Made by a program: the position numbers and the translations under genes. The notes under the pieces are model-generated. The model had not been told where the DNA came from, searched no databases, and saw nothing but the letters and a program-made list of their open reading frames with translations. From Pseudoalteromonas galatheae (GTDB lineage Bacteria; Pseudomonadota; Gammaproteobacteria; Enterobacterales; Alteromonadaceae), in the NCBI RefSeq assembly GCF_005886105.2, contig NZ_PNCO02000001.1, positions 1,981,001-2,045,000 of the forward strand: DNA of 64,000 nucleotides, given 5' to 3'. This document shows positions 36,846 to 45,651 of the stretch, piece after piece (position 1 is the first letter of the stretch; each line of letters starts with the position of its first letter).

Positions 36846-36981
36846 TTTTGGTCAAATCCATACATAATGTTCTGCGGTTAGTGTACCACCAACATCACTG
36901 CTATTCACCACATCACACAGCTCAACAAATGGTTTATGCTAAGCCCTGTAGGGTTGATTAGCAATTCATCGATGCACTAGA

Positions 36982-37452
36982 TTAACCTTCTTCACAAGCT
37001 TCTCTCTCCCTTACATCTAGTTCGGTGAAACTATTTCTAAACGTAAAGGCATAAGCCGAATCTCCAAAACGACGCAGGTAATCGAGTCTTTCTTTTGCCT
37101 CATCTAACGTCGGAATATGGCCCTCTTCAACCCACCACAACACGTAGGTTTCCTGTTCAGCGCGGTGAAACCATTCTTTTTTGCGAGCCAAAAATTCTTT
37201 ATGCGCGGTTTTAAACATAAAACCTTTGAGCGCTTGCTCCGACTGCCACACAGACATATTCACGATTATATTTGGATCATCAAACGCCTTAATCTCTGTT
37301 GCATTACCTGTTTCATCTTTTAAGCGCCAAATAAAGCCTGGGCTTTGCTCTGCGAGTAAATTAATGCGGTCTAAACTTTCTACAAAGTATTGAATTTCTG
37401 GCGCATCCATTTGGTATTTAGCGGTGGCTATATTAAGTTGTGCTAATTGCAT
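36982..37452 (-). CDS. DUF3291 domain protein
   Basis: A 156-residue protein related to the dimeric alpha-beta barrel (ABM-like) DUF3291 family: QLAQLNIATAKYQMDAPEI, SPGFIWRLKDE, NMSVWQSEQALKGFMFKTAH, ARKKEWFHRAEQETYVLWWVEEGHIPTLDEAKERL. Family function is undefined, possibly monooxygenase-like. It stands alone. Confidence 0.85.
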   Translation of the reverse strand: MQLAQLNIATAKYQMDAPEIQYFVESLDRINLLAEQSPGFIWRLKDETGNATEIKAFDDPNIIVNMSVWQSEQALKGFMFKTAHKEFLARKKEWFHRAEQETYVLWWVEEGHIPTLDEAKERLDYLRRFGDSAYAFTFRNSFTELDVREREACEEG

Positions 37453-37567
37453 CGACGGCTTTTCCTTGTGGTGAGTTGCTACATTCTCCCAAACTTCACA
37501 ATCATACTACTGTTTGCTCGCCGCCAAGTTAAGACAAAATTTAGCCAAATAGAGATTTTTTCACTTT

Positions 37568-38575
37568 CTACGTTTCTGGGAATGGATGCATATTGATGTA
37601 TTGCACTATACGAGGTGCGTTTGCTGTATTCGCACTGCCACCATGGGGTAAAAACTGGTGCCAAATCATCATATCTCCTGCATTGGCTGCAATTGCTTTG
37701 GAACCCAGTTGATGTAAGTACTCTGTATTTGGTATACATGGATCCCATGGGGCAGATGCAAGCCATGACTCTAGTTTTGTATGAAATCCGGGCACAACTG
37801 TTGTAGCCCCCTGCTTTTCTTCAGTGTCTGATAGATACAAAATCCCTTGCGTGCCAAACTTAAGCTGCCTAGAGAAATCTAAATCCCAGTGTAGATCAGG
37901 ACCTTGAAAACTAGATTGCACAGTTTCAGGCGGGTTGAACCCACACTGATCGGCTGAAACTATCAGTTGTTCGCTCTGCCATAACTGGCTAAAGGCCTTA
38001 TGAATTCTCATCGAATTCCGATTGTCTTCCAGTGCTTTATGTTGTACCAAATGCACCATACTGCGACTCATTTTTCCTTTGTTAACTTTATACCAAGTCT
38101 TTGGATCTGCTAGCTCTATCTCTAAATAGTCTTGGATCGCGTTTCTCGCATTAGCACAGCCTTCAGCACTCACTGCATTTTTAACGATGACATAACCGTT
38201 GTCCCGCCAGCATTCTAGGTCATCCTCAGTGAGTACATCCGGCATATTCTGAACTGCAGCTATTTTTTCTTGATAACTGTCGGGACAAGGCATCTGGCAG
38301 GTGACATGTTTTAGCAGTGCTATTTTTTCACTACTTGGCTGAGCAATTGTTACTATTGCATCAATAAAACTATCGTAATCGTGTGCATATCGAAACTGTA
38401 GCTGATGTGCTTGAGATAAACTTAGGCCCAGTATGTCAAAAGTCGTTTTATATAATTCGAAACTAACTGGCTCTAACTGCTGCTGTTTATTTGTGAGAGT
38501 GTTGTTGGCTTGAAGCCAGATCTTTTTGAGTATGGATAAATGATAAAGCGCTAGATCAAGGTTTACATCACACAT
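37568..38575 (-). CDS. phytanoyl-CoA dioxygenase (PhyH) family protein
   Basis: A 335-residue Fe(II)/2-oxoglutarate oxygenase-like protein. The N-terminal third is not conserved. From about residue 120 (DLECWRDNGYVIVKNAVSAEG) the PhyH fold follows. The iron facial triad is visible as HWD in DLHWDLDF and the distal His in MIWHQFLPHGGSANTA, with Arg RIVQYI next to it for 2-oxoglutarate. It probably hydroxylates a small molecule; the substrate is unknown. It is divergent from the AhpD-like gene. Confidence 0.85.
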   Translation of the reverse strand: MCDVNLDLALYHLSILKKIWLQANNTLTNKQQQLEPVSFELYKTTFDILGLSLSQAHQLQFRYAHDYDSFIDAIVTIAQPSSEKIALLKHVTCQMPCPDSYQEKIAAVQNMPDVLTEDDLECWRDNGYVIVKNAVSAEGCANARNAIQDYLEIELADPKTWYKVNKGKMSRSMVHLVQHKALEDNRNSMRIHKAFSQLWQSEQLIVSADQCGFNPPETVQSSFQGPDLHWDLDFSRQLKFGTQGILYLSDTEEKQGATTVVPGFHTKLESWLASAPWDPCIPNTEYLHQLGSKAIAANAGDMMIWHQFLPHGGSANTANAPRIVQYINMHPFPET

Positions 38576-38708
38576 TATTTAACAACCATCCTTTAAAGCA
38601 GAGTTGTGTGTTCCCTCCTTAAAATTTTATTACAAAGACGTTTTTTTTCAATTTTTACCGCTTACACCTCAATACACTATACGTATCACTAAACATGAGG
38701 ATTCAGAG

Positions 38709-39170
38709 ATGAAAAGAGCAGACTACTTCAATCAGGCACCTGAGCTTATTCAGCACTTATTGGGACAAGAGGAGTTATTAAAACAGCAGGCCCACGCTAC
38801 TTTTGGAGTCACAATCTGGGAGCTTGTTAAACTTAGAGCATCACAAATCAATCAATGCGCTTTTTGTATTGCAATGCACACTAAACAAGCACTAGAGTAT
38901 GGTGAGACCACTAATCGTATTATTGGATTAAGTGCATGGCAAGACATGCCGCTATACTCCAATAGAGAAAAACTAGCATTAGCGCTTTGTGAAAAGCTGA
39001 CAAACGCACAAATGATTGACGACGCTTTTTATCAAACACTCAATATAGAATTTGATGATAAAGAGCTGGCCACGTTAACTATCGCTATTAATGCCATCAA
39101 CAGCTGGAATCGGATCGTTAAAATGTTTAAGCCAAATGTAGAGTTCAATGAGCACAGATCTAACACTTGA
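38709..39170 (+). CDS. AhpD/carboxymuconolactone decarboxylase family protein
   Basis: A 153-residue alkylhydroperoxidase D-like protein with the redox motif NQCAFCIAMHTKQAL, giving the catalytic CxxC and proton-relay His. It may reduce peroxides or act on a small substrate. ATG 38709 follows GAGGATTCAGAG; the longer frame has no conserved sequence. It overlaps the AraC-family gene by 23 bases, so the two are co-transcribed. Confidence 0.9.
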   Translation: MKRADYFNQAPELIQHLLGQEELLKQQAHATFGVTIWELVKLRASQINQCAFCIAMHTKQALEYGETTNRIIGLSAWQDMPLYSNREKLALALCEKLTNAQMIDDAFYQTLNIEFDDKELATLTIAINAINSWNRIVKMFKPNVEFNEHRSNT

Positions 39171-39912
39171 ATTAATAAACCCAACAGGTGAAATCGCTAA
39201 CTATGTGCAAGCTATCTGGCTTGCACAATCACATAAGCGCGGAGAAACTTGGCTTCCAAGCGACGGGGCAACTGGATTTATTTTCCCTCTTCGTGGGCTC
39301 GTTAGCTTCAATGACAATCCGCTCACAGCCCCCTTTTATCTGCAACCAATTGCCATTCAGTCTAGCAAAGTCAACTATTCTGAACAGGCATGTTTTTTCG
39401 GGATACGGTTTAAACCCGCGGGACTGGCATTTCTGAAAACGCTGCAACATCCTATAGCAAATCCCAATAATATATTACCCTTGTTGAACACGCTGCAAAC
39501 TAGTGCCAACTTGACAGCATTACTTCGACTACTAGAGCCGATATTGAATACGCCAATTCCTCGCCACAATTCTATCCTACATACCCAAATACTCCTTGAG
39601 CATATTGTTTCAATGACCCCTTTAGAGCAAGCATATGCTCAAACTCCGATCGGAAAACGGCAATTAGAGAGACAAGTTAAAACACATTGTGGGATAACCC
39701 CTAAACATTTAGCTCGCATTTATAGAGTTCGATTGGCTAAACAAAAACTGAGAGAAACGCCTGACATTAACATCGCTCAACTCGCGCTAGATTGCGGCTA
39801 CGCTGATCAATCTCATCTTATTCGCGAATTTAAAACTATCTTTCAGATCACACCAGCAAAATACACAAAGCGACTAAAAGCTGCAGACACAACGTTACCT
39901 GCAGCTCGGTAA
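39148..39912 (+). CDS. AraC family transcriptional regulator
   Basis: A 254-residue regulator. The N-terminal 150 residues resemble the DUF6597 sensor domain (PSDGATGFIFPLRG, FFGIRFKPAGLAFL), and the C-terminal 95 residues are an AraC HTH pair (QLERQVKTHCGITPKHLARIYR, INIAQLALDCGYADQSHLIREFK). It overlaps the AhpD-like gene, which is probably its target along with its own expression. Confidence 0.9.
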   Translation: MSTDLTLELINPTGEIANYVQAIWLAQSHKRGETWLPSDGATGFIFPLRGLVSFNDNPLTAPFYLQPIAIQSSKVNYSEQACFFGIRFKPAGLAFLKTLQHPIANPNNILPLLNTLQTSANLTALLRLLEPILNTPIPRHNSILHTQILLEHIVSMTPLEQAYAQTPIGKRQLERQVKTHCGITPKHLARIYRVRLAKQKLRETPDINIAQLALDCGYADQSHLIREFKTIFQITPAKYTKRLKAADTTLPAAR

Positions 39913-39955
39913 ATTTTTCAACGACCAAGAATATAAAAGCAAGGTTAATTCATTA

Positions 39956-40810
39956 CTACTTATTCGCGCAATGTGCGACCAAGGTTTCGCTTAAAAATTG
40001 ATTTACCTCAGTTTGCACTTTTTTGTTAAAGCTGTAGTGACCCGAGTTAAGTGCGATATGTTTAAATGGATGAGAAAAATTAGCTTCGCGTAAACCAGCT
40101 TCAATATATCCGGCCATTTTGTACGATGGCCAAATTTCATCGTGTTTGGCAGAGACCAGCAGCACTGGCCCATTGGTGTTTTCAACCGGGATGCGAGCGG
40201 CTGCAATTGCTTCAGGCGTTGCCTCTGCCAATGCAGCCTCAAAGGCAGGTGTAAACTCTCCCGTTACGTTCCCCTTTTGCATTTTCCATGACAACAGGGG
40301 TGCATCAATGTAGTCCAGAGCATTACCGCTAAGCGTCCAGCTCGAGCGAGAAGACAAGGTTTTAACAGCATTCCAGCTTACGTGACTAGGCATAACGGAC
40401 ACGACATGGTTTATCTCATCAAAGTGCGCACCGAGTAATAACGCAAGCTCCGCTCCTTTAGAAAAACCATACACCGCGACGCAATTTGGGTTTATCTTTG
40501 GGTCTGCACTCAATGCTTTTATCCGTTTGGCTATATCATCCAAAGATAATTCAGCTGCACTGCTCGATGTATTTTCGGTGCCATAATAACCAAGTGCAGC
40601 TACTGAGACACCAATATCATTAAATCCATCTAAAAATGGTTTCCACTGAGGATTAGCGAGTGTATTCCCTCCTTCGCTACCACCTAACACCACAACCAAC
40701 GGATGAGCCTGACCATCATCGATAAACTGACGTTTAACATCTGGTATAGTCGTGTTTGAACAGGCCGCAAGAAGCCCTACCAAAGAAAATGGCATTATAG
40801 TTTTCATCAT
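39956..40810 (-). CDS. lipoprotein alpha/beta hydrolase (BAAT/dienelactone hydrolase-like)
   Basis: A 284-residue lipoprotein: signal MKTIMPFSLVGLLAACSN with lipobox LAAC. The hydrolase fold has VVVLGGSEGGN for the oxyanion region, nucleophile elbow GFSKGAE (Ser at about 121), acid in VSAKHDEIWPS and His in NSGHYSFNK. This is the pattern of acyl-CoA thioester hydrolase/BAAT C-terminal domain proteins. It starts 17 bases after the LytTR regulator stop, so it probably belongs to that operon. Confidence 0.85.
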   Translation of the reverse strand: MMKTIMPFSLVGLLAACSNTTIPDVKRQFIDDGQAHPLVVVLGGSEGGNTLANPQWKPFLDGFNDIGVSVAALGYYGTENTSSSAAELSLDDIAKRIKALSADPKINPNCVAVYGFSKGAELALLLGAHFDEINHVVSVMPSHVSWNAVKTLSSRSSWTLSGNALDYIDAPLLSWKMQKGNVTGEFTPAFEAALAEATPEAIAAARIPVENTNGPVLLVSAKHDEIWPSYKMAGYIEAGLREANFSHPFKHIALNSGHYSFNKKVQTEVNQFLSETLVAHCANK

Positions 40811-40827
40811 TTTATTACCTTTTTGAG

Positions 40828-41538
40828 TTAGCTGAGCCCTATGTTGCTCAGTTGTTGTTTGAGTAGTTTTGCACCGCCCCGGCTAGTCACAACTTGTAAA
40901 TTGCTATCTCGCAACTTGACAAGGTAACCCCCTGTAACCCAGCGTTCAAACGCAGTTATCGCGCTTTGGTTTACAATGGCATTACGGTGAACTCTTAAGA
41001 AATGTGTTGGCAATTGCTGTTGGATCTCCTCAAGGGAGCCATCAATGGGATATTGCTGTCCATTACTAAACGCAATGGCTTGACCGTATTCTAGCTTGAT
41101 AAGTTCGATACTGCTGACATCAATTAGTGAGGTTTTCCCCGCCACCTTACTCGTTAAAGTAGCGGCGAATCCTGTCGCGATAACACGATTGACTCTTGAT
41201 AGCGCCAACGCTAATCGTTCGGTACTATAAGGTTTGAGCAAATAATCAACAGCGCCGAGCGTAAAGGCCTCAACCGCAAACTCACTGTAGGCCGTGGTAA
41301 AAATTATCGCACCTGCAAACCCCGCCCCTTGAAGTTTCTCGACCAAAGTAACACCATTGCATTCTGGCAAGTTAATATCGACAAAGACAATATCTATCGC
41401 AAGCTCATGATGTGCGTCAAGAAATACTAATGGCGTGTTACAAGTCAGTACCAAGTTGTGCTTGGTGATCTGGCCAAGTTGTTCAGTTAATTTATCAATG
41501 GCTGGTTGCTCATCTTCCACAATGGCAATGTTCAACAT
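40828..41538 (-). CDS. LytTR family response regulator
   Basis: A 236-residue regulator: receiver domain (residues 1-115) with EDE acid pocket, phospho-acceptor Asp in FVDINLPECNG at about 54 and Lys in LLKPYS, then a LytTR DNA-binding domain (residues 130-236, including FLRVHRNAIVNQSAI). It overlaps the sensor gene by seven bases. LytTR proteins bind paired direct repeats, which may be sought before the operon. Confidence 0.93.
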   Translation of the reverse strand: MLNIAIVEDEQPAIDKLTEQLGQITKHNLVLTCNTPLVFLDAHHELAIDIVFVDINLPECNGVTLVEKLQGAGFAGAIIFTTAYSEFAVEAFTLGAVDYLLKPYSTERLALALSRVNRVIATGFAATLTSKVAGKTSLIDVSSIELIKLEYGQAIAFSNGQQYPIDGSLEEIQQQLPTHFLRVHRNAIVNQSAITAFERWVTGGYLVKLRDSNLQVVTSRGGAKLLKQQLSNIGLS

Positions 41539-42602
41539 TCCTTTGCTCCTCGTGTAAGTGAAAAGCTGACAACCGCACCACCTGTGTGCAGGTCGTTACC
41601 AAGCCTAAGTTCAGCATTTTCTTCTAACTTTAACCGTGAGCGCGTGATCGAAAGGCCGAGTCCCGCATCTGACGAACCCAATATGTCCTGCTCCTTAAAG
41701 CCCACCCCGTTGTCACTTATTTTAAACACTAACTGGTTCGCTAACTTTTTAATTACTACTTCAATGTGAAGCGGCCTGCTGTTGCCATGTTTTACTGCAT
41801 TTTCTAAAAGCGGCTGTAATATCATTGGCGGTATTGCTTCGCTCAATAATACATCGTCGATATCAAAGTCGATGATAAGCGCATCCCCAGACCGACTTTG
41901 CTCTATCTCGCACCATTGATTTAGTGCAATTAGCTCATCGGCAACAGACACTTTGCTCGGTATTTTTCCGCTTGTCACAGAATGCGTTAATGAATATCTT
42001 AATACCGCAGCGAGATTATGAACCAAAGACCGTGCTGCTTCTGGTTGATTTGGTACAAAGGCTGCAATTGTGTTGAGGCTATTGAACATAAAGTGCGGGT
42101 TTAACTGACTGTGTAATAACTTAATTTCAGCTAGTTGGCGAAGCTGTTTTTCTTGTTTTAACAACTTTTGGGAAAGGTAGAACTTAATCACCACAAAAAT
42201 ACCGCTAGACCAAGGCAGTGCGATGGTTAGCGCCTCAAACAGTGAAAATGCATGGGTATTTAACATTCCACTTCTGAGTACACCCCAACATAAACAGCCC
42301 ATTACCATCAGTCCATAAAAGCCGATATATTGCAGCGGCCAATTGCCTATCTTGAAACGGATGATGAGTACGTAACTTATCACCATCGGTAACCAGTAGA
42401 GGAACACAACCGCCAAAATAGAAGAAAGCGCGATATTTGCCGACAACAACATGCCCCGCTGCACCCAATCGGTAAGACTGATAGCAAAACTTATTGCGGC
42501 AACGATGGCTAAAATTGCGAATTGTTCATTTCGCTGCAATGTGAGATTGACCATAATCAATACAAATAGTGACTGAATACGTTCATGGTACGCATTTAGC
42601 AT
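41532..42602 (-). CDS. LytS/YehU-type sensor histidine kinase
   Basis: A 356-residue membrane kinase of the His_kinase family paired with LytTR regulators. Four to five N-terminal membrane helices (about 20-140) are followed by the dimerisation and phosphorylation box LLHSQLNPHFMFNSLNTIAAF (His at about 170), then the ATPase domain with N-box LLENAVKHG and G1 ISDNGVGF. A large inverted repeat covers its start codon. The signal is unknown. Confidence 0.92.
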   Translation of the reverse strand: MLNAYHERIQSLFVLIMVNLTLQRNEQFAILAIVAAISFAISLTDWVQRGMLLSANIALSSILAVVFLYWLPMVISYVLIIRFKIGNWPLQYIGFYGLMVMGCLCWGVLRSGMLNTHAFSLFEALTIALPWSSGIFVVIKFYLSQKLLKQEKQLRQLAEIKLLHSQLNPHFMFNSLNTIAAFVPNQPEAARSLVHNLAAVLRYSLTHSVTSGKIPSKVSVADELIALNQWCEIEQSRSGDALIIDFDIDDVLLSEAIPPMILQPLLENAVKHGNSRPLHIEVVIKKLANQLVFKISDNGVGFKEQDILGSSDAGLGLSITRSRLKLEENAELRLGNDLHTGGAVVSFSLTRGAKEC

Positions 42603-42650
42603 CGAAAAGCACTCTGAATATTGCTGAATGGTCGCTTTTCAATGCTAAAT
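42594..42650. repeat. 17-base inverted repeat over the LytS-like kinase start codon
   Basis: The left arm 42594-42610 (ATTTAGCATCGAAAAGC) and right arm 42634-42650 (GCTTTTCAATGCTAAAT) are complementary at 16 of 17 positions across a 23-base spacer. The kinase ATG (42602-42600, minus strand) lies inside the left arm. A transcript beginning upstream could fold and hide the start codon, or the dyad may be an operator. It is much longer than chance in this small gap. Confidence 0.7.
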
Positions 42651-42705
42651 GGTTATCTGTATTAGTCCACACTTTTACATCCAAGTTAAAGTGCTAAGAA
42701 ATAGA

Positions 42706-43638
42706 TTAACTTGCTTTAAACCGTAAACACTTGAGGCTGCTTTGCTCATCAATGTCTTTAAATTCAGGTGGGTTTTGTAAACGTTCAACAAACGTAAGCG
42801 TTGGCGCCTCTCTGGTCATTTCATCAATCAGAAATTGGCTTGAAACATCGGGGGAATTTACACACGCCAACACTTGGGCATTTGGCGTAAGTAACTCAGG
42901 AAGCTTTCTTAAAATACGTTGATAGTCTTTGGTCAGTGCAAAGCTGCCTTTTTGAAAGCTTGGCGGATCAATTACGATTAGGTCGTACGGCCCATATTTA
43001 CGTACTTTTCCCCAAGATTTAAATAAATCATGGCCTAAAAAAGATACCTTGCTGAGGTCGTGTTCATTGAGTTGATGGTTGACTCGGCCTTGCTTGAGCG
43101 CCGCTTTTGCCATATCTAGATTCACAACATGGGCAGCACCGCCCGCAATCGCCGCGACGGAAAACCCACAAGTATAAGAAAACAGATTAAGTACCCGAGC
43201 CCCCGCAGACTGAGCTTTTACAAACTCACGACCCAAACGCATATCTAAAAACAGTCCCATGTTCTGCTTTACGCCAAGCTTTAAGCCATATTTAAGTCCA
43301 TTTTCTTCAACGATAGGCATAGCGGTTAATTCACCATACAAGACCTCGAGATCTGAATCAGGCAAATAACGATGTTGCAGCAAAATAGCAGAGAGTTTTT
43401 CGCTAAATGCTTCAGTCTCCACAAGTGATAATAATGCCTGCTTTAACGACGCTATAAAGTCAACGTCGTGCTCCTTGAATAAAGAGATTAAGAGCTGACC
43501 TTGTAACCAATCTACGGTGATTTGTTCAAGCCCTTCATAGCAACGACCACGTCCATGAAATAGACGCCTAAGCTCGTTTGGTACGGCTTGGGTTTGCAGA
43601 TGATTAAGGAGGGTCGATACAGGGTTTATTGCTGTCAT
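42706..43638 (-). CDS. class I SAM-dependent rRNA methyltransferase-like protein
   Basis: A 310-residue SAM methyltransferase of the RlmI/Methyltrans_SAM group. Motif I is RVLNLFSYTCGFSVAA, motif IV is IVIDPPSFQKG, consistent with a base or ribose methyltransferase. It lacks an N-terminal PUA domain. Probably acts on rRNA or another nucleic acid. It stands alone between the LytS system and a GNAT gene. Confidence 0.83.
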   Translation of the reverse strand: MTAINPVSTLLNHLQTQAVPNELRRLFHGRGRCYEGLEQITVDWLQGQLLISLFKEHDVDFIASLKQALLSLVETEAFSEKLSAILLQHRYLPDSDLEVLYGELTAMPIVEENGLKYGLKLGVKQNMGLFLDMRLGREFVKAQSAGARVLNLFSYTCGFSVAAIAGGAAHVVNLDMAKAALKQGRVNHQLNEHDLSKVSFLGHDLFKSWGKVRKYGPYDLIVIDPPSFQKGSFALTKDYQRILRKLPELLTPNAQVLACVNSPDVSSQFLIDEMTREAPTLTFVERLQNPPEFKDIDEQSSLKCLRFKAS

Positions 43639-43754
43639 GTCGGTGTCTGGTTATGCGTAAAATTCGGCATTTTACTTGTTACTTCATAGCAAAAGCAAAT
43701 GTCTAAGGCCTGCTTATCTTTCACGTTTATTTTTTGCAGCAAAGGAAACCAGTC

Positions 43755-44339
43755 TTATGGGCGCCACAACATCGTTGTTGCCCCGCTAAAACCAATTAAC
43801 CAATTGAGATAAGAAAAATCCTCATGATGGGAGGCAACAAAGCCCATTCTCATGTAAAGCTTTTTTGCTTGGGGGTTAGAATCAATTACATCAAGTCGTA
43901 ATGCGTGAAACCCGCTTTGTTTGGTATAGCGCTGCAGTGCCACTAGAAGCGCAGTGCCAACACCTCGTCCTCTGACCGATTCTGCAACAGCGATACCATC
44001 CATCACTACTTCATTGGGCGCAGGCTTTCGCTCAAATAGGGTAAACACCGCTGCGGCTTTAACCCCGCCTAGCAAACCTAATTCGTCAATAAGTCCAGAA
44101 AAGCCCATATTCGATGTAAAACCGCTTTTGCCATATTGAAAGCCCGCAATCCCCACTAACTTGCCGTCTGCAAAGGCAGCGAAAGAGTATTCTGAGATGA
44201 AGCTCTTCGCGATAATAGTGATAAGCTTATTGCGATCCGGCACTGCGGCTTTGAATTTGCTACCAAACGCGTCAACATAAAGCTCAGCAGCCGCTTGCGC
44301 ATACTCTATATCCCATCCTTGTGTTATTTCTATTTCCAT
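43755..44339 (-). CDS. GNAT family N-acetyltransferase
   Basis: A 194-residue protein with the GNAT acetyl-CoA binding motif VAESVRGRGVGTALLVALQRY and the terminal NPQAKKLYMRMGFVASHHED. The N-terminus (QGWDIEYAQAAAELYVDAFGSKF) supplies the acceptor region. The substrate is unknown. It is monocistronic. Confidence 0.9.
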   Translation of the reverse strand: MEIEITQGWDIEYAQAAAELYVDAFGSKFKAAVPDRNKLITIIAKSFISEYSFAAFADGKLVGIAGFQYGKSGFTSNMGFSGLIDELGLLGGVKAAAVFTLFERKPAPNEVVMDGIAVAESVRGRGVGTALLVALQRYTKQSGFHALRLDVIDSNPQAKKLYMRMGFVASHHEDFSYLNWLIGFSGATTMLWRP

Positions 44340-44427
44340 ACCTTACCTCAAGCTAACGTGCCAACTTCAATAGTAGGTCAAAACTAGCTTAGGAATGAAG
44401 TTCGAATTTGTAAAAAATTCAAGTCGA

Positions 44428-45651
44428 TTATGCATATAACTTAATTGTTAGTTTGCGCCATACACGTTCAACGGGTCCCACCTTAAAGAATCGCCCATAG
44501 ATCACATTTAATAGCAGCTGCACTGCCATAATAGCAAGCCATAAGAACAAGAGCTCACTGCGACTTAGCGTATTATGTAATCCAAAGCCATAAAATATGA
44601 CCACCAATAACAGTGACTGTCCAATGTAATTACTCAGCGCAAATCTCCCCACTTGATTTATCGCCTCAAGGGGTTTGAACCGATGCAACCAACGGTTATA
44701 TAGCAAAGATAACAAAACCAAGTAAACAATCGCTTGCAGCTCCCGGTTAAGTACGATGACCATTTGTTTAGCGTAAGACAACACTGGGATATGTGAACTG
44801 TGTAGCCAATGAAAATAGCGAGCTTGAGTGGCATAACACGACACCGCAATCAAGCAAAGTAGCGCTACAACCGTGAGTGGGCTAAGCTTAGTCTTTGAGA
44901 ACAATCCCCATTGAAACAGCTGCGAGCCTATCAGCATCATCATTAGCGTGGACCAAAAAATACTTGAATAAAACAGCTTACCTTTGTGGACTTGTGAGCT
45001 GTCAAAGTTTTTCTGCCAATACTCAGTTAAGCTTGGCGTTTCTTCCAAAGTACGATGAGTGGGTGTCCGTGGTTCGGTTTTATTCTGCCACCGGTTAATC
45101 GCTTTTTGCTGGTCTCGTGTGCGAGACACTTCGTCCACATTGAGTGCAGCTTGGTAAGCATCGTATTGGGCGTTGGTGCGCTCTGCTCTGCCAAAACCTG
45201 CAACTAACATAAACGCCAAACAAATTACTATGCTGACTTTGATGGCCCGGGTGCCAAGTAATATGACGGTGGTGGCAATCATTCCTATCACGGCATAGTG
45301 ATAGAGAATGTCGCCACTCCAAATACAATAGGCATGAACAAGGCCGAGTATAAATAAAGCCACTAGCCTTGCCGCACTTAATTTAATCGCAAATTCAAAT
45401 GGCTGTTTTTGAAGAATGATGGTGAGACCTGCGCCAAATAACATCGCCAGCAGTCCGTAAAATTTGCCCTGAGCAAATACATAAACCCAGTACCTTACCT
45501 CACTGTCTATATCCGTCATAAAGCCATATTGGTAAATGCCCCATGGATTGGGATAGGCAAAACTTTCGATGTTGATAAGTAAAATACATAGGATTGCTAC
45601 CCCGCGAATAAAGTCGAGGCTGTTAATGCGATTTCTTTCAGGGCTAGTCAT
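44428..45651 (-). CDS. DUF418 family membrane protein
   Basis: A 407-residue polytopic protein with about ten membrane helices. The N-terminus INSLDFIRGVAILCILLINIESFAYP and the C-terminal DUF418 region (VGRFALSNYIGQSLLLVVIF, QLLLNVIYGRFFKVGPVERVWRKL) are family marks. Function is unknown; relatives resemble acyltransferase-3 folds. I start at ATG 45651, eight bases after GGG; it overlaps the M23 lipoprotein gene end by eight bases. It is last of the BlaI-M56-M23 group. Confidence 0.86.
   Translation of the reverse strand: MTSPERNRINSLDFIRGVAILCILLINIESFAYPNPWGIYQYGFMTDIDSEVRYWVYVFAQGKFYGLLAMLFGAGLTIILQKQPFEFAIKLSAARLVALFILGLVHAYCIWSGDILYHYAVIGMIATTVILLGTRAIKVSIVICLAFMLVAGFGRAERTNAQYDAYQAALNVDEVSRTRDQQKAINRWQNKTEPRTPTHRTLEETPSLTEYWQKNFDSSQVHKGKLFYSSIFWSTLMMMLIGSQLFQWGLFSKTKLSPLTVVALLCLIAVSCYATQARYFHWLHSSHIPVLSYAKQMVIVLNRELQAIVYLVLLSLLYNRWLHRFKPLEAINQVGRFALSNYIGQSLLLVVIFYGFGLHNTLSRSELLFLWLAIMAVQLLLNVIYGRFFKVGPVERVWRKLTIKLYA

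Noticed and set aside
36941..36955. Short AAGCCCTGTAGGGTT hairpin after the DUF3291 gene
   Set aside because: The stem is too short with a two-base loop to support a terminator call.
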